64,000 bases of DNA, from the NCBI RefSeq assembly GCF_002954265.1, contig NZ_PPSL01000001.1:992001-1056000 (forward strand), given 5' to 3'. This document shows, in pieces, positions 41,075-51,246 of the stretch. Position 1 is the stretch's first letter. The number at the start of each line of letters is the position of its first letter. This DNA is from Flavipsychrobacter stenotrophus (GTDB taxonomy: Bacteria; Bacteroidota; Bacteroidia; Chitinophagales; Chitinophagaceae). The notes under the pieces were generated by a model that saw nothing but the letters and a program-made list of their open reading frames with translations, was not told the origin of the DNA and did not search any database. The position numbers and the translations under genes were made by a program.

Positions 41075-42244
41075 ATGCACCGAGCTTTACTTATCTCCTA
41101 CAAAAACTGGGATTCATTAATGGAAATACCCGCCCTGCTAAAAAGGGGTGGATGCGAAGTTGATGTTTTTTGTGCTACGGATTCCTGGGCCATACAAAAC
41201 AGCTTTTATGACAATTGGATAAAGGCACCTGAAAACGAAACAGAATTTGTTGATGACCTTTTAACACTGGTTACCACGGGCAACAAACAATATGACTGGG
41301 TAATACCAGGCGAAGACGCGGTGCTGGAATTGCTTAATGCGCGAATCACCGATGAACAGCTGTTTTATAAAATGCTGCCGCTTACAAAGATAGAGAACAG
41401 GGAGTTACTGGGATCGAAAGCCGGCTTCTCTAACTTGTGTGCGAAATATAACATAAAAACCCCGGCCTATCTTGTTTATGAAGAAGGTATGTCTGCAAGC
41501 GAAATAGGGAAAAAAGTGGGATTCCCGGCACTGATGAAGGTAGATAGCAGCGCCGGAGGATATGGTATATTCAAATGCGAAAACGAACAGGATGTAACTA
41601 CTCATCTGGAACAAATAGAAAATAAGAAAAACCTGGTCATTCAGCAGATGATAAAAGGTTATGATGTTAATACCGAGGTGCTCTACAAAAATGGAGAACT
41701 GATCGTGTATAATTACTCTAAGACCACTGTGATAATGAAGGAATTCGGGGTTTCAACCCAGCGCCTTTTTTACAATAATACGGAAGTTGAAGCGGAACTT
41801 ATTAAAGCCGGCCGATCGCTGGGACTGAACGGTTTTGGGAACGTGGTATTTATGTATGATGAGGTTAAAAAAGAACACTTCCTCATAGAAATAGATGTGC
41901 GCCCAAACACATGGATGTACTATGGTAAATTTATAGGTAACGATTTCTCAGAGGCAGTAAGAAAAATAATCAAAAATGATCTTACACTAATTAAACAACC
42001 CGACGAGTTCAAAAAGAAAGCTATTACAATAAGCCTGTATAAAAAAGACGTTTACAGGTGTATAATGAACAAAAACATTGTTGGCTTGCTGAAGTGGATG
42101 TTTAACGTCAACAATAACTGGCGGTATATACCCAACTATGACCGTAAGCTAAAAAAAGCTTGTAATAAATATCTTTACGACTCTTTTATGGAGTTGTTTA
42201 CCCATAAAATAAAGAAGGTAACAGGCTCGGTGAGGGGAGATTGA
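41075..42244 (+). CDS. ATP-grasp ligase-like enzyme
   Basis: 389 residues. The ATP-grasp region is visible: GFPALMKVDSSAGGYGIFK (the flexible nucleotide loop), VIQQMIKGYDVNTEVLY, and the metal-binding strand FLIEIDVRPN. The N-terminal 110 residues are a Rossmann-like part (ALLISYKNWDSLMEIP). ATP-grasp enzymes join a carboxylate to an amine or thiol through acyl phosphate; the substrate here is unknown. Next to a sugar transferase and a receiver, a role in envelope or polysaccharide decoration is possible. Confidence 0.82.
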   Translation: MHRALLISYKNWDSLMEIPALLKRGGCEVDVFCATDSWAIQNSFYDNWIKAPENETEFVDDLLTLVTTGNKQYDWVIPGEDAVLELLNARITDEQLFYKMLPLTKIENRELLGSKAGFSNLCAKYNIKTPAYLVYEEGMSASEIGKKVGFPALMKVDSSAGGYGIFKCENEQDVTTHLEQIENKKNLVIQQMIKGYDVNTEVLYKNGELIVYNYSKTTVIMKEFGVSTQRLFYNNTEVEAELIKAGRSLGLNGFGNVVFMYDEVKKEHFLIEIDVRPNTWMYYGKFIGNDFSEAVRKIIKNDLTLIKQPDEFKKKAITISLYKKDVYRCIMNKNIVGLLKWMFNVNNNWRYIPNYDRKLKKACNKYLYDSFMELFTHKIKKVTGSVRGD

Positions 42245-42274
42245 TAGCCCTGACCGCAACTGGTCTATAAAGCA

Positions 42275-42316
42275 ACACCGGATCTGAAGTACCCATATAG
42301 GTTTCAGATCCGGTGT
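42275..42316. terminator. Bidirectional terminator between ATP-grasp and AsmA genes
   Basis: Arms ACACCGGATCTGAA and TTCAGATCCGGTGT around a 14-base loop. The two genes are convergent; the hairpin serves both, although the T-tracts are short. Confidence 0.7.
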
Positions 42317-42339
42317 AATGCTTTCAGTTGTCTTCATTA

Positions 42340-45006
42340 TTACTTCTTCTTCCTGCCAAACAGATCTTTCAGACCATCTTTGGCTTTGTCTGCAGCATTC
42401 TTTACAGCATCACCTGTATTGGTCTTTTTTGACGTATCGCCCTTATTACCCAAAAACTGATTCTTCAACTCATCTTTAGCAGCGTTGATCACCTGTGTCT
42501 TTATAGCCTTTACGGTGTCTTTTACTACGTGTTTTACGCTGTCAATCTTTTTCTGTGCAGCTTCTTGTAGTTGCTTCTTTACTTCATCAACAGCACTACC
42601 GGCTACATTCTTCAGGTTGGTTTCGATCTTTGGCGCCTTTACGGTTCCTGTTATGTTCACTGTAAGATTTACCTTGTCGGTCACCTTTATATTCACCCCT
42701 TTGCTGGCCGCCTGGCTCACCAGATTGCTGACCATAGCAGTACCCTGTGACCCCATCATTGAGGTCGGCACCGCCATATTCACACCATACCGAATGGTTT
42801 GATCGAAGCCATGACTACCAGCCACTTCGGCATCCATACCCGCTACCTTAAACTTATAAGGCTCTACCACTACTCTACCATTGGCAAACGTATAGAACAG
42901 CTTCATATCTTTTAAAGACATAGATTTAAGCTGTGGCATATTCAACTTAGTACCCAGCTGATCTGTAACAGGGAAACCACTCAGCATACCGCTCAGCATA
43001 AATATGTCGCCTTTGCCGGTCAATGACTTCATGTCGGGAGACATATCTGCGCCCATTTTACCAGTCATAGACAGATGAGAATTCATCTTGCCCGACACAT
43101 ACTTGGCAGCCGGCATCATCTTTTCTACCATATCTACAGATGTGTAGATCTTCTGCACGTCTATATTCTCAAGGCTGTAGTCAAACTGGATGTCGGGATT
43201 CTTTTTATCTGCTTTTGTGCCATAAAACCCATTCATGGTTATCAAACCATCCATGCCTTTACCCGATACATTCTGCAATGCCACCACCTGGTTGCGCACC
43301 TGTAGCCCCCCTTTAACATCAGTCAATACTATCTTATCATATTTTATTGATCCCACTTCCACCTTCACCGTAACGTCCAGGTTATCCGGCACAAGGAACA
43401 CCGGAGTTGGTGCTGCAGGAGTAGCAGGTTTTGCCGATGTAGCACCCATAAACCTATTTACATCGATCTTATCTGCAGTAAAATGCATAGCTGCTACAAG
43501 CGGTTCGTTATGCAGGTAGTAGCCAAGCAGATTATCTATGATACCATCGCCCGTAAAGTTGATCTGCATGTACTGGCCTTTCAATCCACTCATGGTTACA
43601 TTCTTAGGATTGAATGTAAGCAAGAGACTATTTAAGTTAACACCATCGGGATAGTCTTTAGAAGCATATGCGATATTGCTCAGGAAGATAGTACCTGCTG
43701 CGTACAACTCATCGTACTTTCCTTTCTGAGCCGCCGCAATAGCACCCCTTACATTAGCGTCGGCTGAAACAAGACCCGACAATTTTGTACCGGCTTCCAG
43801 CTTCACAAATTTCTGCATCTGGCCAAGGTCTAATTTACCCTTCATAGTCGCATCTATCCACTGGTTGGTGATAGGTGTCTTCAATAACAATTTGAAATCA
43901 AAAGGATCGGCACCAAACTGAATATGACCACGCTCAATATTTACCACAGTATGGTCTGTAATGCCATCAGGGTTATTCACAGCCATCTTTACCTGTATGT
44001 CTGACACCTTCTGAGGCAGATCGGGATATTGGAATGAACCGTTTTCTATTAACAGATTCATTGCATAAGCAGGCATCTGCTTAGCATTATAAGTACCCTT
44101 TACATAACCATTCAATGTAGCCTTACCTGTTGTCTTTATGTCTTTAAAATTGTTTTGATAGATACCGGGAACTAGCGAAAGAATATCCTTAAAATCATTT
44201 GATGGTGTGCTGAACTGCACATCCATCACAATATTGGTAGTATCCGGCATCTGCACAAATCCTTTGGTAGAGAGCTTCAAACCATTCAACTGTATCTTCT
44301 CGGTATTAAAGCTATACTTGCCGGTTTTGTTATCTACCTGCAAGTCCATATCCAGTATAGTCTTTACTTTGCTCAGGTAAGGAATACCGCCATAAACAAA
44401 CGTAATGGCGTCGGCAGTAGTTTTGGTTGATAGCGTAAATGCATCGCTGGTGAAATCTCCAGAACCTTCGTGGGTGAAGTTATCTAATACAGCACTCATT
44501 TTTGCCTGCTCATCGCGATATTCTATATAAGCGTTTTCAATGCCATACTTACGCAACTTAAATGCAAAAGGAGCTGATGGTTCACTTGTCTTAACTGCAG
44601 TATCCGGCTTGGTGATGTTCCAGTTAGCCGCCCCATCGTCATGTACTATGGCATGTATACGCGGAGATATCAGTCCTACATTCAATACATCGTAAGTGCC
44701 GCCAATAGCCTTCATTAGGTCCAGCGACACATCGATACTTTTTGCCGATATCAACGTATCGTTCTTAAACGATTCTTTACCCACGATGCTTATTTCCTCT
44801 ATACCTACTGACAAATGCGGAAAATGATGGAACAAAGAGATATTCACATCTTTAAAATCGGTTGTGGCTACCAGTTTTTCATTCATCTGCGTCTTCACCA
44901 GATTCAGGATCTTACCCTTGAACATTATGGGGATCAGGATAGCTGCCAACAGAAACAACCCGATAAAAATGCCGAGACCTATCAGAATTTTCTTAATAAC
45001 CTTCAT
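42340..45006 (-). CDS. AsmA family protein
   Basis: 888 residues. One N-terminal membrane helix (IGLGIFIGLFLLAAILIPIMF) is followed by the long beta-rich region of AsmA-like proteins (MNEKLVATTDFKDVNISLFHHFPHLSVGIEE is the typical N-terminal motif). The end (about residue 810 on) is Lys/Asp-rich and repetitive, with amphipathic helices (VDEVKKQLQEAAQKK). AsmA-type proteins are thought to form bridges that move lipids between the inner and outer membranes. Single gene. Confidence 0.88.
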   Translation of the reverse strand: MKVIKKILIGLGIFIGLFLLAAILIPIMFKGKILNLVKTQMNEKLVATTDFKDVNISLFHHFPHLSVGIEEISIVGKESFKNDTLISAKSIDVSLDLMKAIGGTYDVLNVGLISPRIHAIVHDDGAANWNITKPDTAVKTSEPSAPFAFKLRKYGIENAYIEYRDEQAKMSAVLDNFTHEGSGDFTSDAFTLSTKTTADAITFVYGGIPYLSKVKTILDMDLQVDNKTGKYSFNTEKIQLNGLKLSTKGFVQMPDTTNIVMDVQFSTPSNDFKDILSLVPGIYQNNFKDIKTTGKATLNGYVKGTYNAKQMPAYAMNLLIENGSFQYPDLPQKVSDIQVKMAVNNPDGITDHTVVNIERGHIQFGADPFDFKLLLKTPITNQWIDATMKGKLDLGQMQKFVKLEAGTKLSGLVSADANVRGAIAAAQKGKYDELYAAGTIFLSNIAYASKDYPDGVNLNSLLLTFNPKNVTMSGLKGQYMQINFTGDGIIDNLLGYYLHNEPLVAAMHFTADKIDVNRFMGATSAKPATPAAPTPVFLVPDNLDVTVKVEVGSIKYDKIVLTDVKGGLQVRNQVVALQNVSGKGMDGLITMNGFYGTKADKKNPDIQFDYSLENIDVQKIYTSVDMVEKMMPAAKYVSGKMNSHLSMTGKMGADMSPDMKSLTGKGDIFMLSGMLSGFPVTDQLGTKLNMPQLKSMSLKDMKLFYTFANGRVVVEPYKFKVAGMDAEVAGSHGFDQTIRYGVNMAVPTSMMGSQGTAMVSNLVSQAASKGVNIKVTDKVNLTVNITGTVKAPKIETNLKNVAGSAVDEVKKQLQEAAQKKIDSVKHVVKDTVKAIKTQVINAAKDELKNQFLGNKGDTSKKTNTGDAVKNAADKAKDGLKDLFGRKKK

Positions 45007-45145
45007 GAGAAACGATTGAATAGTAAGTGTGTGAAATATCCAGTAAAGATAATTCCTTAAAATGAGGAAAAAGCTAAGGCGTGATGTTAAAAGTTAGTGT
45101 TTTGTTAGGACAGAAATCTGTAAATTCGCTTATAAATTAAAGTAT

Positions 45146-45400
45146 ATGTCACTGGGAATAGATAAAGAATTATTCGCGGCAATTAACAAGCTTAATGATG
45201 AGCAGAAGCAGGAAGTGCTTGCTTTTGTTGATGGCTTTTCGGAAGAAGGAAGTAAAGAATATGATAAATGGAAGGATGAGAGTTTTGTAGCTGAAATGGA
45301 AAATGAGTATAATTATTATTTGAATGGGGGTAAAATGGTATCACCTGAAGAACTACGAGAATCAATCGGAGAAATCTTTGCTAAGGCTAAACTGAAATGA
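45146..45400 (+). CDS. Antitoxin of a RelE/ParE-type module
   Basis: 84 residues, highly charged and acidic (NDEQKQEVLAFVDGFSEEG, DEMENEYNYYLN-like), with a helical C-terminus (SPEELRESIGEIFAKAKLK). Its stop overlaps the toxin start (ATGA). It is unlike the other antitoxin at 29519 in sequence, although both modules share the layout. Confidence 0.78.
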   Translation: MSLGIDKELFAAINKLNDEQKQEVLAFVDGFSEEGSKEYDKWKDESFVAEMENEYNYYLNGGKMVSPEELRESIGEIFAKAKLK

Positions 45401-45696
45401 CTTATAATTTCACTATCTCCCCACGAGCTGCCACTCAATACCGGGAAGCCGTGCTTTGGTATATTGATAAGAGCATTTTAGCAGGCAGAAATTTTGATTT
45501 TGAGTTGAATGAAAAGATAAGAGAAATATGTCTGCATCCAACCTTATATCGAAATACAGTGAAAAAATTCAGAGAAGCAAATCTTAGAGTTTTTCCATTC
45601 ACGGTAGTATACAAGATCGATGAAAAGAATCATTTGGTCATTATCACTTCTATATTTCACAACAAGAGAAATCCCATAGGAAAATACCCAGTATAA
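45397..45696 (+). CDS. RelE/ParE-type toxin, intact
   Basis: 99 residues with the family order: ISPRAATQYREAVLWY, FDFELNEKIREI, LHPTLYRNTVKKFREANLRVFPFTVVYKI, then LVIITSIFHNKRNP. The complete C-terminal strand and HNKRNP end are present, in contrast to the stop-bearing copy at 29758. It probably acts as a ParE-type toxin on gyrase or as a RelE-type ribonuclease; the sequence does not tell which. Confidence 0.87.
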   Translation: MTYNFTISPRAATQYREAVLWYIDKSILAGRNFDFELNEKIREICLHPTLYRNTVKKFREANLRVFPFTVVYKIDEKNHLVIITSIFHNKRNPIGKYPV

Positions 45697-45765
45697 AAAA
45701 TGGCAAACAGAATAACCCGCTTGCCATAAACCACTTTTTACTTTTTAGTTTTAAATTTTGAGTTT

Positions 45766-47040
45766 TTAAAACTCCCACCCAATATCCTTCCTGTAATACT
45801 TATCCTCGTATTGTAACAAGGCAGCGTTCTCATATGACTTCGCCAATGCGGCTTTAATATCCGAACCATAGGAGGTAATAGCCAACACCCTACCGCCATT
45901 GGTTACCACGTCACCATCTTTGGTAGTAGTACCTGCATGAAAAAACATGCTTCCCTGTACTTTATCAAAGCCGGTCATTACTTTGCCTTTAGCATAATCA
46001 CCGGGGTAACCACCGGCTACCATCATAACCGCACCGGCAGCTCTACTGTCGTGTTCAATGGTCACTTCACTTAGCTTGCCTTCAGCCATTTTCAGGAACA
46101 AGTCTATGATGTCATTCTTCAACCTTGGTATCACTACCTCAGTTTCAGGATCACCCATGCGACAATTATATTCTATAACATAGGGTTCACCACCTACCTT
46201 TATTAAGCCAAAGAAAACAAAGCCTTTATATACAATATTTTCAGCTTTCAATCCTCTCACGGTTGGCTCAACCACACGGGCAATCACCTTATCCATGAAA
46301 GTCTTATCGGCAAACGGCACGGGTGAAATAGCTCCCATACCGCCTGTGTTCAATCCTGTGTCACCTTCTCCTATTCGTTTATAATCCTTTGCTTCAGGCA
46401 GTAGCACATAATTATCGCCATCGCAAAGCGCAAATACCGACAACTCTATACCATCTAAAAACTGCTCAATAACCACCTTTTCACTACTCTTGCCAAACTG
46501 AGCATCCATAACCATGGCCTTGAACGCGTCTACCGCCTCTTCAATATCAGATGTGATAACTACTCCCTTACCTGCTGCCAGTCCATCGGCCTTCAAAACT
46601 ATTGGAGGCTGTGCCTGCCTTATATAAGCAACACCCTCTTCAAAACTATCTTTCGTAAACTCACGATATGCGGCAGTAGGAATATTGTGGCGCTCCATAA
46701 ACTTTTTGGAGAATGCCTTACTACCCTCAAGTTGTGCACCATCTTTACTTGGCCCTACAACAACAATATGCTTTAATGAATCATCATTTTTGAAAAAATC
46801 ATAGATCCCAGCAACCAAAGGATCTTCAGGACCTACCATTACTATATCAATACTCTTTTCAGTACAGATCTTCTTAATAGCCTCAAAATCCGTAACACCA
46901 ACAGGAAGATTAGTGCCGTATTCAGATGTTCCGGCATTACCCGGAGCAATGTAAAAATCGCCGCACAAAGGGCTCTGTCTTATCTTCCAGGCAAGGGTGC
47001 ACTCTCGTCCACCTCCCCCTAACAGGAGTATATTTTTCAT
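45766..47040 (-). CDS. purD: Phosphoribosylamine-glycine ligase
   Basis: 424 residues, normal length. The start ILLLGGGGRECTLAWKIRQSP is the N-domain of PurD, and VLKADGLAAGKGVVI and DTGLNTGGMGAISP are the family's ATP-grasp and glycine-site motifs. It joins glycine to phosphoribosylamine in the second step of purine synthesis. It is divergent from the POT transporter gene. Confidence 0.96.
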   Translation of the reverse strand: MKNILLLGGGGRECTLAWKIRQSPLCGDFYIAPGNAGTSEYGTNLPVGVTDFEAIKKICTEKSIDIVMVGPEDPLVAGIYDFFKNDDSLKHIVVVGPSKDGAQLEGSKAFSKKFMERHNIPTAAYREFTKDSFEEGVAYIRQAQPPIVLKADGLAAGKGVVITSDIEEAVDAFKAMVMDAQFGKSSEKVVIEQFLDGIELSVFALCDGDNYVLLPEAKDYKRIGEGDTGLNTGGMGAISPVPFADKTFMDKVIARVVEPTVRGLKAENIVYKGFVFFGLIKVGGEPYVIEYNCRMGDPETEVVIPRLKNDIIDLFLKMAEGKLSEVTIEHDSRAAGAVMMVAGGYPGDYAKGKVMTGFDKVQGSMFFHAGTTTKDGDVVTNGGRVLAITSYGSDIKAALAKSYENAALLQYEDKYYRKDIGWEF

Positions 47041-47125
47041 TCCACTGCAAAAAAACTAAAAATTGCAGGACTTCGGTGAATATTTTTCTTTATTTTGGCA
47101 GTTCAGTTAAAACTTAATTATAGAA

Positions 47126-48715
47126 ATGAGTAATCTACCTAATCAGGAATCAGGTTCAATGCTGGACGTACCGGGCGATAACGCTTCATCCGGTAAAGGC
47201 CACCCCAAAGGATTATATGTATTGTTTGTGACCGAATTCTGGGAACGATTCAGTTATTATGGTATGCGTGCCATATTTATCCTGTACATGACCAAAATGT
47301 TGTTGCTTGACAAAGCACTGGCTGCAAACATTTATGGTAGCTACACGGGTCTTGTATACCTTACTCCACTCATTGGTGGTTACATGGCAGACAGGTACTG
47401 GGGTAACCGTAAATCGATTTTTGTAGGTGGAACATTGATGGCTCTTGGACAGTTTATGATGTTCATGTCCGCAACATTTGCAGCAGGTGCAGACAAGGGA
47501 TTGTCTATCACACTGATGTGGACCGGTCTTACAGCACTAATTTTCGGTAACGGATTCTTCAAACCAAACATTTCAACAATGGTTGGCCAGTTATATAAGG
47601 AAGGTGATGTGCGTAAAGACTCAGCATATACAATCTTTTATATGGGTATCAATGCGGGTGCGCTTATAGCTCCGCTTATCTGCGGTACTTTCACTGATTT
47701 TAAGTGGGGTTTCCTATGTGCTGGTTTGGGTATGATAGTAAGTCTTGTTATATTCTACATTACAAAGAACAAATACCTGGTATCGCCTGAAGGTCGTCAG
47801 TTAGGTGTTGGTGCTAACAAACTGAATGATGTTGCTCCTCCTGATGCAAGTGGTGCGCCTGCAAAGAGTGCTCCAGCATTCAGCAGCCAGCAGCTTACTA
47901 TATTAATAGGTGGTATCATTGTAGCGTTCTCTGCGCTCTACTTCGGAGCAGGAATAGACGTTTGGGGATCCCTTATTTATGGCATGACCTTGATCGGACC
48001 TATCGTTATCATTACCGACAAAACACTTTCTAAGATTGAAAGAGACAGACTTTGGGTAATCATCCTGATCATGATATTTGTTATCTTCTTCTGGATGTGC
48101 TTTGAACAAGCAGGTGCATCTCTTACCTATTTTGCAGATGAGCAAACCAACAGGCATGTATTTGGCATGTTGATGCCGGCTGCTTATTTCCAGAGTTTTA
48201 ACGCTGGCTTCATATTGATACTTGCGCCAATAATAAGCGCAGTATGGGTATATCTTGCTAAAAAAGGAGTTAGCCCTGCTGCACCTTTCAAGCAGTCGCT
48301 GGGTCTTGCATTTCTTGCTGCGGGCTTCCTGTTTATCGCTTTTGGCTGTAAGGTGATACCTGCTGATGGCGCAAGCATTCTCTTCCTGACTGGTCTTTAC
48401 TTCCTCCATACTATCGGTGAACTTTGCCTGAGCCCTATAGGACTTTCTATGGTTAACAAACTGACTCCGGGAAGGTTCACATCATTGATGATGGGTATCT
48501 GGTTCCTGGCTATTGCTACAGGCAATAAGCTTGCGGGCACTATGGCGTCTTTGTACCCTGACCCAACTAACCCGGTACATCCGCATGTTTTGGGTTTTGA
48601 GATTAGCGACCTGCACAGCTACTTCATGTTGTTCGTAGGTTTCTCAGGTATAGCAGCAGTAATGCTGTTCCTATTGAGCCGCAAGCTGCAGAAGATGATG
48701 CATGGCATTTCTTAA
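47126..48715 (+). CDS. POT/PTR2-family peptide transporter
   Basis: 529 residues with twelve or more hydrophobic segments. The family signature FWERFSYYGMRAIFILYM lies near residue 40, with the ExxER proton-coupling motif (TEFWERF). FYMGINAGALIAPLICG and ELCLSPIGLSMVNKLTP are the PTR2 signatures. It imports di- and tripeptides with protons across the inner membrane. A second copy follows 144 bp later. Confidence 0.95.
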   Translation: MSNLPNQESGSMLDVPGDNASSGKGHPKGLYVLFVTEFWERFSYYGMRAIFILYMTKMLLLDKALAANIYGSYTGLVYLTPLIGGYMADRYWGNRKSIFVGGTLMALGQFMMFMSATFAAGADKGLSITLMWTGLTALIFGNGFFKPNISTMVGQLYKEGDVRKDSAYTIFYMGINAGALIAPLICGTFTDFKWGFLCAGLGMIVSLVIFYITKNKYLVSPEGRQLGVGANKLNDVAPPDASGAPAKSAPAFSSQQLTILIGGIIVAFSALYFGAGIDVWGSLIYGMTLIGPIVIITDKTLSKIERDRLWVIILIMIFVIFFWMCFEQAGASLTYFADEQTNRHVFGMLMPAAYFQSFNAGFILILAPIISAVWVYLAKKGVSPAAPFKQSLGLAFLAAGFLFIAFGCKVIPADGASILFLTGLYFLHTIGELCLSPIGLSMVNKLTPGRFTSLMMGIWFLAIATGNKLAGTMASLYPDPTNPVHPHVLGFEISDLHSYFMLFVGFSGIAAVMLFLLSRKLQKMMHGIS

Positions 48716-48740
48716 GTACTGTTTATTATTGCAGTTATAC

Positions 48741-48778
48741 AAAACAGCAGGAACCTCAAGTTCCTGCTGTTTTATTTT
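48741..48778 (+). terminator. Terminator after the first POT gene
   Basis: Stem AAAACAGCAGGAAC/GTTCCTGCTGTTTT with a 5-base loop (48741-48773), followed by ATTTT. Lies 26 bp past the stop, so the two POT genes are probably separate transcripts. Confidence 0.88.
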
Positions 48779-48859
48779 AAAACGGGGGACGAAAATGGGG
48801 ATAAAAAAGTGAAGATTATTTTAGACCTTCATAGCTCAAAATAAAACAACCAATAACCC

Positions 48860-50392
48860 ATGGAAGTAGTACCATCAGTAGCAGATGCCCAAACCATAGA
48901 AGAGATACAAAATTTTAAAGGCAAGTACCCTAAACAACTGTGGTATCTGTTCCTGTCTGAGATGTGGGAGCGGTTTGCGTTTTACGGTATGCGCGGTATG
49001 CTCACCATTTTTATGGTAGAGAAGTTATTGCTGAGTGAAAAGGATGCAAATCTACAATATGGCGCTACACAGGCATTCGTGTATACGCTGGCATTTGTGG
49101 GCGGCCTGTTTGCAGATAAAATTCTGGGCTTCCGGAAGTCTGTGTTTTGGGGTGGAATATTGATGATCATTGGTAGCTTCACCCTGGCGTGTATGCCGCA
49201 GGTTGCTCCTCATAACATATTCTACCTGGGTATCAGTTTTACAATTGTAGGTACCGGCTTCTTTAAGCCCAACATCTCCACAATGGTAGGGCGCTTATAT
49301 AAAACAGGCGATACCCGAAAGGATGCCGGATTTGGATTGTTCTATTCAGGTATCAACATAGGTGCGGTACTAGGTGGCTGGGCTTGTATTCACGTAGCCA
49401 ATACCTATTCATGGAATGCAGCCTTCTCCCTTGCCGGTATTGTTATGACTATAAGCCTGATCATCTTCTTGTTTACAAAGAGAACACTAAGCCCTATTGG
49501 ATTGCCACCGGTTTCTGAAAAGCAACAGGCTAATGGCATTACAAAAATAGGCGCTGTTACCATAAAGGACATCATGGTGTATGCAGGATCATTGCTTTCT
49601 ATTCCTCTTATTCTGATCCTGGTATCTAACTCTCAGTACACCGACTACTTTATGTATACTGTAGGGCCACTTACCCTGTTGTACATAGTGTACGAGATGT
49701 TCAAATACGGTACAGTAGAGCGCCAGAAATTAATGGCGGCTATGATATTCGTAATCTTCTCCATCTTCTTCTGGGCCTTCTTTGAGCAGGCAGGAGGATC
49801 GCTGAGCCTGTTTGCACGTTACAACCTTAACCACCAGATATTGGGTATGACTTTCGACCCTAACGAGGTCAATAACTCATCTAACTCAGTGTTCGTTATC
49901 CTTTTCAGCCCACTAGTTGGCCTGCTATGGTTGTGGTTGAGTAAGCGCAAGATAGAGCCTAATACAGTAGTGAAATTTGGTTTGGGCTTCCTGTTTGTAA
50001 GTGCCTCCTTTTACATATTTTACTATACCCGCTTCTTTGCAGATGCAGATGGCAAGACATCGTTGAACATCTTTACACTCGCCTACCTGGTAACTACGAT
50101 TGGTGAATTGTGCCTGTCTCCAATAGGGCTTTCTATTATGACCTCTTTATCACCAAAGCCTTTGCATGGTGTAATGATGGGTATGTGGTTCCTGGCCAGT
50201 GCATATGGACAGTACGCTGCGGGACTACTTGGTGCTGGTATGGCTACAGCCAATGATAAGGCACCGCTGATGGAAAAGCTAACATCTTACACAGAGGGCT
50301 ATAAACATCTTGCGCTCTACGCATTAATAGCAGGCATTGTACTTATTGCTATTTCGCCGTTGGTGAGGAAACTGATGCATGAAGTGCATTAA
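48860..50392 (+). CDS. POT/PTR2-family peptide transporter, second copy
   Basis: 510 residues; paralogous to the preceding gene, with the same motifs (LSEMWERFAFYGMRGMLTIF, FYSGINIGAVLGGWACI, ELCLSPIGLSIMTSLSP). Hydrophobic segments as expected for an inner-membrane peptide/proton symporter. The two copies differ along most of their length, so they are old duplicates and may prefer different peptides. Confidence 0.94.
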   Translation: MEVVPSVADAQTIEEIQNFKGKYPKQLWYLFLSEMWERFAFYGMRGMLTIFMVEKLLLSEKDANLQYGATQAFVYTLAFVGGLFADKILGFRKSVFWGGILMIIGSFTLACMPQVAPHNIFYLGISFTIVGTGFFKPNISTMVGRLYKTGDTRKDAGFGLFYSGINIGAVLGGWACIHVANTYSWNAAFSLAGIVMTISLIIFLFTKRTLSPIGLPPVSEKQQANGITKIGAVTIKDIMVYAGSLLSIPLILILVSNSQYTDYFMYTVGPLTLLYIVYEMFKYGTVERQKLMAAMIFVIFSIFFWAFFEQAGGSLSLFARYNLNHQILGMTFDPNEVNNSSNSVFVILFSPLVGLLWLWLSKRKIEPNTVVKFGLGFLFVSASFYIFYYTRFFADADGKTSLNIFTLAYLVTTIGELCLSPIGLSIMTSLSPKPLHGVMMGMWFLASAYGQYAAGLLGAGMATANDKAPLMEKLTSYTEGYKHLALYALIAGIVLIAISPLVRKLMHEVH

Positions 50393-50422
50393 AAACTTAA
50401 AAGTAATAAGTGAAAACTTAAA

Positions 50423-50461
50423 AAAGCGGTTAAATGATGCCAGTCATTTAACCGCTTTCTA
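50423..50461 (+). terminator. Terminator after the second POT gene
   Basis: A perfect 15-bp stem (AAAGCGGTTAAATGA with its complement) and a 6-base loop at 50423-50458, then a short T-run. Confidence 0.85.
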
Positions 50462-50494
50462 TTAAATACTACTTTTGTCTAAACATAACTAGTC

Positions 50495-51193
50495 ATGCCG
50501 CACATACCACATACCGAAAACCACTTCCGTAGCTCAGAGATGGTCACAGATATCGTTATTGGCATGAGCGATGGACTGACGGTACCTTTTGCCCTGGCTG
50601 CAGGTCTTAGCGGCGCCGGTATTGGCACGCACACGGTCATTACAGCAGGCTTTGCAGAGATAGTAGCCGGATCTATTGCTATGGGACTAGGCGGCTACCT
50701 TGCAGGGAAAACAGAGATAGACCACTACAACTCTGAACATGCCCGCGAGGTATGGGAAGTAGATAACCTGCCTGAAAAAGAGAAAGAAGAAGTACGAGAA
50801 ATATTTGCAGATATGGGCATGAGTGAGGCCACTCAACATCTTATTGTAGAAGAGATGAGCAAGGACAAAGCAAAGTGGGTAGACTTTATGATGCGCTACG
50901 AGTTAGGTCTTGAAAAGCCGGATGTACGGCGAGCACGCAATAGCGCCTTCAATATTGGCGTTTCATATATTGTGGGCGGCCTCGTCCCCCTTACACCTTA
51001 CTTCTTTACAGATACGCCGTTAGAAGGGTTGAAATACTCGGCGGTGATTACCGTCCTTTGCCTGCTGGTATTCGGCTACTTCAAGGCAAAAGTTACTGGT
51101 CAAAATCCGTGGGCGGGTGCCGTGCGGGTAGCCATAATAGGTTCCGTTGCTGCGGCGGCAGCATTCCTTATCGCAGGTCTGTTCAACAAGTAA
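50495..51193 (+). CDS. VIT1/CCC1-like iron or manganese transporter
   Basis: 232 residues. Five hydrophobic segments; the first carries DIVIGMSDGLTVPFALAAGL, the hallmark of the family. Between helices 2 and 3 lies a charged helical domain (PEKEKEEVREIFADMGMSEA, about residues 90-140), as in plant VIT1, where Glu residues bind the metal. The protein exports Fe2+ or Mn2+ from the cytoplasm to relieve metal stress. Monocistronic. Confidence 0.9.
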   Translation: MPHIPHTENHFRSSEMVTDIVIGMSDGLTVPFALAAGLSGAGIGTHTVITAGFAEIVAGSIAMGLGGYLAGKTEIDHYNSEHAREVWEVDNLPEKEKEEVREIFADMGMSEATQHLIVEEMSKDKAKWVDFMMRYELGLEKPDVRRARNSAFNIGVSYIVGGLVPLTPYFFTDTPLEGLKYSAVITVLCLLVFGYFKAKVTGQNPWAGAVRVAIIGSVAAAAAFLIAGLFNK

Positions 51194-51246
51194 TTTATTT
51201 GTGCTTCGGCGGCATTGTTTTTATATAATTATTCAAACACACTGCC

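Noticed and set aside
47903-48409. Minus-strand frame of 168 codons inside the first POT transporter gene
   Set aside because: Antisense to a gene with strong family motifs.
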